NCBI GenBank assembly: GCA_035578905.1
Contig: JAQJVL010000046.1
Span: forward strand, 2,664,730 to 2,728,729
Reading direction: 5' to 3'
DNA from: Stictocephala bisonia
Lineage: Eukaryota; Arthropoda; Insecta; Hemiptera; Membracidae
DNA length: 64,000 nt
Position 1 is the stretch's first letter. Each line of letters opens with the position of its first letter. Under the pieces are notes generated by a model, which worked only from the letters and a program-made list of their open reading frames with translations, was not told the origin of the DNA and did no database searches. Positions 57,861-64,000 of the stretch are shown one piece after another. The position numbers were made by a program, and so were the translations under genes.

Positions 57861-58299
57861 TCTTTCGTAGTAACCGTGATCAACTGTTTTTGCCCACCGT
57901 TATTAACTTATGTAGCCAGCCATGATCAGCTTGGACAGTTTCAGTGATCATCTTGGGTAACCCCTCCCCCCTCCGTGATAAACTTGTGATCAATATGGTT
58001 AGCTCCCTTTCCCTTAATCGAATTGAGTAGCCCACGTGATTAATTTCGGTGAAATCAACCGTGATCATTTTAGATATCTTTTGATGATTAAAGGCATAAG
58101 GGGTTTGAGTTTTTCTTTTCCAGGAAATGTCTATGATTATTAAACAGATACTAAACGGAATATGTTAATCTAAACTGAATAAAGTATAAGTTTTTCATTT
58201 CAATTCCTTAAATTGTTCTGAACTTTAAAGAGTTTGGTGGTGAGGTTCCCAACGAGCGAAGCGAGTAGCTAACATTAGCGGCACACATACAAGCTGCTT
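57861..58299. other. no gene recognised
   Basis: 57866-58075 contains CGTGATCA(A/T) at irregular spacing, possibly a very decayed short repeat. Confidence 0.4.
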
Positions 58300-60040
58300 G
58301 TATCGTGACAGAACGATAACACACGGATGTGAATGTCTGTCGAGCATTATGACTGAATAACAACACGGAGTAACGTAGAAATGTTCACAGTTACAGTATT
58401 AGTTTCAGCTCGTCTCTATGTGAATGTCTGTTGAGCATTACGACTGAATCACAACATGGAGTAACGCGGAAATGTGCACAGTTACAGTATTAGTTTCAGC
58501 TCGTCTCTATGTGAATGTCTGTTGAGCATTACGACTGAATCACAACATGGAGTAACGCGGAAATGTGCACAGTTACAGTATTAGTTTCAGCTCGTCTCTA
58601 TGTGAATGTCTGTCGAACATTACGACTGAATCACAACACGGAGTAACGTAGAAATGTTCACAGTTACAGTATTAGTTTCAGCTCGTCTCTATGTGAATGT
58701 CTGTTGAGCATTACGACTGAATCACAACATGGAGTAACGCGGAAATGTGCACAGTTACAGTATTAGTTTCAGCTCGTCTCTATGTGAATGTCTGTCGAAC
58801 ATTACGACTGAATCACAACACGGAGTAACGTAGAAATGTTCACAGTTACAGTATTAGTTTCAGCTCGTCTCTATGTGAATGTCTGTCGAACATTACGACT
58901 GAATCACAACACGGAGTAACGCGGAAATGTTCACAGTTACAGTATTAGTTTCAGCCATGTCTCTATGTGAATGTCTGTTGAGCATTACGACTAAATCACA
59001 ACACGGAGTAACGTAGAAATGTTCACAGTTACAGTATTAGTTTCAGCTCGTCTCTATGTGAATGTCTGTCGAACATTACGACTAAATCACAACACGGAGT
59101 AACGTGGATATGTTCACAGTTACAGTATTAGTTTCAGCCATGTCTCTATGTGAATGTCTGTCGAACATTACGACTAAATCACAACACGGAGTAACGTAGA
59201 AATGTTCACAGTTACAGTATTAGTTTGAGCTCGTCTCTATGTGAATGTCTGTCGAACATTACGACTGAATAACAACACGGAATAACGCGGAAATGTTCAC
59301 AGTTACAATATTAGTTTCAGCTCGTCTCTATGTAAATGTCTGTCGAGCATTACGACTAAATAACAACACGGAATAACGCGGAAATGTTCACAGTTACAAT
59401 ATTAGTTTCAGCTCATCTCTATGTGAATGTCTGTCGAGCATTACGACTGAATAACAACACGGAATAACGCGGAAATGTTCACAGTTACAATATTAGTTTC
59501 AGCTCATCTCTATGTGAATGTCTGTCGAGCATTACGACTGAATAACAACACGGAATAACGCGGAAATGTTCACAGTTACAATGTTAGTTTCAGCTCGTCT
59601 CTATGTGAATGTCTGTCGAACATTACGACTGAATCACAACACGGAGTAACGTGGATATGTTCACAGTTACAGTATTAGTTTCAGCTCGTCTCTATGTGAA
59701 TGTCTGTCGAGCATTACGACTGAATCACAACATGGAGTAACGTGGATATGTTCACAGTTACAGTATTAGTTTCAGCTCGTCTCTATGTGAATGTCTGTCG
59801 AGCATTACGACTGAATCACAACATGGAGTAACGCGGAAATGTGCACAGTTACTGTATTAGTTTCAGCTCGTCTCTATGAGAATGTCTGTCGAGCATTACG
59901 ACTGAATCACAACACGGAGTAACGTGGATATGTTCACAGTTACAGTATTAGTTTCAGCTCGTCTCTATGTGAATGTCTGTCGAGCATTACGACTGAATCA
60001 CAACATGGAGTAACGCGGAAATGTGCACAGTTACGTATTG
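58300..60040 (+). repeat. 91-bp tandem array, about 19 copies
   Basis: The unit joins CTCGTCTCTATGTGAATGTC, ATTACGACTGAATCACAACA, GGAGTAACGCGGAAATGTTC and ACAGTTACAGTATTAGTTTC. Variants (GAGCAT or GAACAT, CACGG or CATGG, GTTCAC or GTGCAC) occur in runs. Confidence 0.96.
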
Positions 60041-60417
60041 TTTTCCCTGGTAAGGTCTTGGGTATGGTTTTATTCCAACAATAGGACTCCACCACTATCG
60101 TGTTCAATGTTTCAAATTTAATCGTATGAAGTTATTTTATTTAGTTCTTTATAATCATTAACTATTTAATTAAAATAAATTATGTATCATATTTTTTTAA
60201 TAAACCAAGTAATAAATTTTGATATTCCTAATTTAATATTAAAATTATTAATAATTTAATTTTAATTTTTAATCATAAACAAAGACTCAATACAAGTGTG
60301 CTTCCTTGTGATACGGTATTGGGTGGTTCATATATTGTTTGTCAAACCAAAATACTTTTTAAAATACATTTAGTTGCCTGGGCACATCCTAAATATAACG
60401 GTTCATTTGTTTATCCT

Positions 60418-61136
60418 CAGGACCGGATTTAGCATTTTGGCGCCCCTTGGTCCAATAATTTTTTCCGCCCCTTAGTCTGTTACTTTCCTAAAAACTTTTA
60501 TTAAATAATTATATCAGGCCTATATGTTAATTGCTTAAAAACACCACTCCACGATGGAACTTTATCATTGCAAGTTTTTTGAGAAATTTACTTGGTTCTG
60601 GGCTTATCAAAATACCGTTAATGTATTAAAAGTATTTTAAAAATTGGTTAATAACTTTAGTTTTGTTCAATTTATTCATTTGGGCAAATAAATAAAAAAC
60701 TCTCTAATGCATTATGAAACAGGTTTAATCTCAGTAACACAGCTTACACAAAGTGTTTTGGTAACGCATTCACCACTCCACAGAAAACCATTATTAGTCA
60801 GAGATTTTTTTAATGAGTTTAAACTACATATTGGAAAATTGAAGGGAACGCCGGAAAACGTCATATTTATTATTGAGAGATAACGATAAACGTTCCGTTC
60901 CGCGGAGGAATTCGAGTTTATGTTAGCACGGAGGGAATGAATCGGAAGAATGAGGACAGCCAGCGTTACGAGGCTTTATTAGCCTGATTTTTTTACATAA
61001 ATAAAAATATATGTGAAGTTTTGGATCTTTATTTTTATTTATAGATATTGTTTTATTTTTCTCTCGGCCGTGCGCCCCCTGGAATCTTGCGCCCATAGGC
61101 ACGGGCCCACTGGGCCTATTGGGAAGTTCGGCCCTG
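60418..61136. mobile_element. hAT non-autonomous element with exact 8-bp target duplication
   Basis: The left end is CAGGACCGGATTTAGCATTT then TGGCGCCCC. The reverse complement of the right end is CAGGGCCGAACTTCCCAATA, with GGGCGC further in. TTTATCCT stands on both sides (60410-60417 and 61137-61144), an exact 8-bp duplication. CAGGGCCGGATTT with GGCGCCC is a familiar hAT end. No coding; 719 bp. Confidence 0.9.
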
Positions 61137-61144
61137 TTTATCCT

Positions 61145-61732
61145 GCATCAAAGCACAGGTAAACAGCTAGAAAGGTAAATAAATAGAATCAATCCACTTA
61201 TTTACTAGCCGTTTCAATTCTCTTCAGTTCTTAACCATTATGTGGGAATGTGTTATTTCAAGTAATCCCTGTAATTATAGTAGGATCAGTTTAAGTCTGT
61301 TTATGGTTGAACATTCGGAAACTCAAAATCGATGTTAGATAACTCATGGGCCAAGATTATGAGGCTTAGCAGTGTTAATGCTTCAGAGTAAACTGCACAA
61401 CAATCCTAAGCATCAAAATAGACGTTAAAATGTTTACATTAAAGAAGCTTAAACACAAAAATAGTGAATTAAAGAGCGTTTTTATTATTTCTGAAATAAT
61501 AAACACGTTCTTATCTCATTATTGAAAAATTAACTGTACAATTGTCATTGCTGAAATTATTTTTAAGGGTAATATTTACGTACACCTGTCTTTTGGATTA
61601 TAATAATTGTAAATTTTATATAACATGTAATTTTCAAGTATTCAGTAGCTTAGTAAATATATTTTCACTGTCTCCTTCTTTGTGTTCATTTTTTAAAAAT
61701 TATTGAAAAAGAAGTTCAACTCTCTATAGAAA
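61145..61732. other. AT-rich, no gene recognised
   Basis: Single-copy flank of the final array. Confidence 0.4.
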
Positions 61733-64000
61733 AGGGCATAGTAAAGGGGTATAGTAAAGTGGTATAGTAAAGGGGTATAGTAAAGGGGTATAGTAAAGTG
61801 ATATAGTAAAGGGGTATAGTAAAATGTTATAGTAAAGTGGTGTAGTAAAGGGGTATAGTTAAGTGGTATAGTAAAGGGGTATAGTAAAGTGGTATAGTAA
61901 AGGGGTATAGTAAATTGTTATAGTAAAGGAGTATAGTATAGGGGTATAGTAAAGTGGTATAGTAAAGTGGTATAGTAAAGGGGTATAGTAAAGTGGTATA
62001 GTAAAGGGGTATAGTAAATTGTTATAGTAAATGAGTATAGTATAGGGGTATAGTAAAGTGGTATAGTAAAGTGTTATAGTAAAGGGAAATAGTAAAGGTG
62101 TATAGTAAAGTGTTATAGTAAAGTGGTTTAGTAAAGGGGTATAGTAAAATGGTATAGTAAAGTGATATAGTAAAGAGGTATAGTAAAGTGTTATAGTAAA
62201 AGGGTATAGTAAAGTGGTATAGTAAAGTGGTATAGTAAAGTGTTATAGTAAAGGGGTATAGTAAATTGGTATAGTAAAGGGGTATAGTAAAGTGTTATAG
62301 TAAAGGGGTATAGTAAAGTGGTATAGTAAAGGAGTATAGTAAAGTGGTATAGTAAAGTGGTATAGTAACGGGGTATAGTAAAGGGGTATAGTAAAGGGGT
62401 ATAGTAAAGTGGTTTAGTAAAGGGGTATAGTAAAGTGTTATAGTAAAGGGGTATAGTAAAGTGGCATAGTAAAGTGGTTTAGTAAAAGGGTATAGTAAAG
62501 TGGTATAGTAAAGGAGTATAGTAAAGGGGTATAGTAAAGTGGTTTAGTAAAGGGGTATAGTAAAGTGTTATAGTAAAGGGGTATAGTAAAGTGGCATAGT
62601 AAAGTGGTTTAGTAAAAGGGTATAGTAAAGTGATATAGTAAAGGGGTATAGTAAAGTGGTATAGTAAAGGAGTATAGTAAAGGGGTATAGTAAAGTGGTA
62701 TAGTAAAGTGTTATAGTAAAGTGGTATAATAAAGTGGTATAGTAAAGTGGTATAGTAAAGTGGTATAGTCAAGGGGTATAGTAAAGTGGTATAGTAAAGG
62801 GGTATAGTAAAGTGGTATAGTAAAGCGGTATAGTAAAGGGGTATAGTAAAGTGGTATAGTAAAGGGGTATAGTAAAGGGGTATAGTAAAGGGGTATAGTA
62901 AAGTGTTATAGTAAAGGGTTATAGTAAAGTGGTATAGTAAAGGGGTATAGTAAAGCGGTATAGTAAAGGGGTATAGTAAAGTGGTATAGTAAAGGGGTAT
63001 AGTAAAGTGGTATAGTAAAGCGTTATAGTAAAGGGGTATAGTAAATTGGTATAGTAAAGGGGTATAGTAAAGCGTTATAGTAAAGGGGTATAGTAAAGCG
63101 GTATAGTAAAGGGGTATAGTAAAGGGGTATAGTAAAGTGTTATAGTAAAGGGGTATAGTAAAGTGGTATAGTAAAGTGGTATAGTAAAGTGTTATAGTAA
63201 AGAGGTATAGTAAAGTGGTATAGTAAAGGGGTATAGTAAAGCGGTATAGTAAAGGGGTATAGTAAAGGGGTATAGTAAAGTGGTATAGTAAAGTGTTATT
63301 GTAAAGTGGAATAGTAAAGTGGTATATTAAATGGGTATAGTAAAGTCGTATAGTAAAGTGGTTTAGTAAAGTGGTATAGTAGTAGTATAGTAAAGGGGTA
63401 TAGTAAAATGGTATAGTAAAGGGGTATAGTAAATTGTTATAGTAAATGAGTATAGTATAGGGGTATAGTAAAGTGGTATAGTAAAGTGTTATAGTAAAGG
63501 GAAATAGTAAAGGTGTATAGTAAAGTGTTATAGTAAAGTGGTTTAGTAAAGGGGTATAGTAAAAGGGTATAGTAAAGTGATATAGTAAAGGGGTATAGTA
63601 AAGTGGCATAGTAAAGTGGTTTAGTAAAAGGGTATAGTAAAGTGATATAGTAAAGGGGTATAGTAAAGTGGTATAGTAAAGTGGTATAGTAAAGTGGTAT
63701 AGTAAAGTTGTATAGTAAAGTGGTTTAGTAAAGTGGTTTAGTAAAGTGGTATAGTAAAGTGGTATAGTAAAGTGCTATAGTAAAGTGGTATAGTAAAGTG
63801 TTATAGTAAAGGGGTATAGTAAAGGGGTATAGTAAAGTGTTATAGTAAAGCGGTATAGAAAAGTGTTATAGTAAAGTGGTATAGTAAAGGGGTATAGTAA
63901 AGTGTTATAGTAAAGGGGTATAGTAAAGTGATATAGTAAAGGGGTATAGTAAAGTGATATAGTAAAGGGGTATAGTAAAGTGGTATAGTAAAGTGGCACA
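61733..64000 (+). repeat. 13-bp minisatellite, more than 170 copies, running off the window
   Basis: GTATAGTAAAGGG and GTATAGTAAAGTG alternate, with TTATAG, TTTAG and AAATAG variants. Longer duplicated blocks exist: 61880-62120 and 63390-63590 share TAAATTGTTATAGTAAATGA and GGGAAATAGTAAAGGTG. Minus-strand frames of up to 376 codons arise because three units make 39 bp. Confidence 0.98.

Noticed and set aside
62479..63999. 376-codon Tyr/Leu/Pro-rich minus-strand frame resembling a repetitive membrane protein
   Set aside because: Three 13-bp units make 39 bp, so a frame without stops persists; it is a minisatellite.

Overview
The window looks like repeat-dominated nuclear DNA of an arthropod, most likely an insect. 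The signs are AT-rich intergenic sequence, degraded non-LTR retrotransposons of Jockey/CR1-like and RTE-like type, hAT, PIF/Harbinger and TA- or TTAA-target cut-and-paste remnants, TTAGGTT-type stretches, and one plausible spliced coding exon with a GTAAGT donor. I cannot name the order with confidence. No bacterial genes, operons, rRNA genes or functional tRNA genes are visible. By my rough tally about two fifths of the window is tandem repeat, in more than 20 arrays with units from 4 to about 350 bp. LAYOUT 0-10.6 kb: a PIF/Harbinger remnant with TTA target duplications (491-1791), a LINE 3' end (2134-3028), a hAT element with a transposase C-terminal relic (3129-3988), a minisatellite that switches orientation (4484-4850), a possible solo LTR, and a foldback structure with about 1 kb arms of 148-bp tandem units (7384-10150), whose right half lies inside a TIR element (8684-10604). 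LAYOUT 10.6-25 kb: long arrays (11.8-13.6 kb and the 52-bp satellite at 19.0-21.3 kb), two tRNA-derived SINE-like heads, a TTAA-flanked TIR element (17.3-18.1 kb), LINE and RTE relics and a foldback MITE (22.7-23.2 kb). LAYOUT 25-40 kb: a 5'-truncated LINE inserted into a 101-bp array, two TIR/foldback elements (28.65-30.52 and 30.73-31.64 kb), and the 31-bp, 40-bp and 73-bp arrays. LAYOUT 40-42 kb: the only likely host exon. It is on the minus strand, 58 codons long, and has a signal peptide, a Kozak context and a donor site. A 117-bp array immediately upstream is built from diverged copies of that same exon start. LAYOUT 44.7-49.1 kb: a degraded 3.3-kb LINE splits a 37-bp array and itself carries a minisatellite inside its ORF2. 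LAYOUT 49-64 kb: a LINE C-terminal relic, a 141-bp higher-order minisatellite, a 24-bp array, a 350-bp triplicate, a 91-bp array, a hAT MITE with an exact 8-bp target duplication, and a 13-bp array that runs off the end. Long open frames across the arrays come from unit lengths divisible by three or from stop-poor units and are not proteins. Apart from the exon at 40.4-40.6 kb there is no convincing host gene. The interest of the window lies in how arrays, mobile elements and one exon have been built from each other. In particular, one GTGGTATTGACCCACC-type minisatellite motif recurs at about nine separate places in both orientations.
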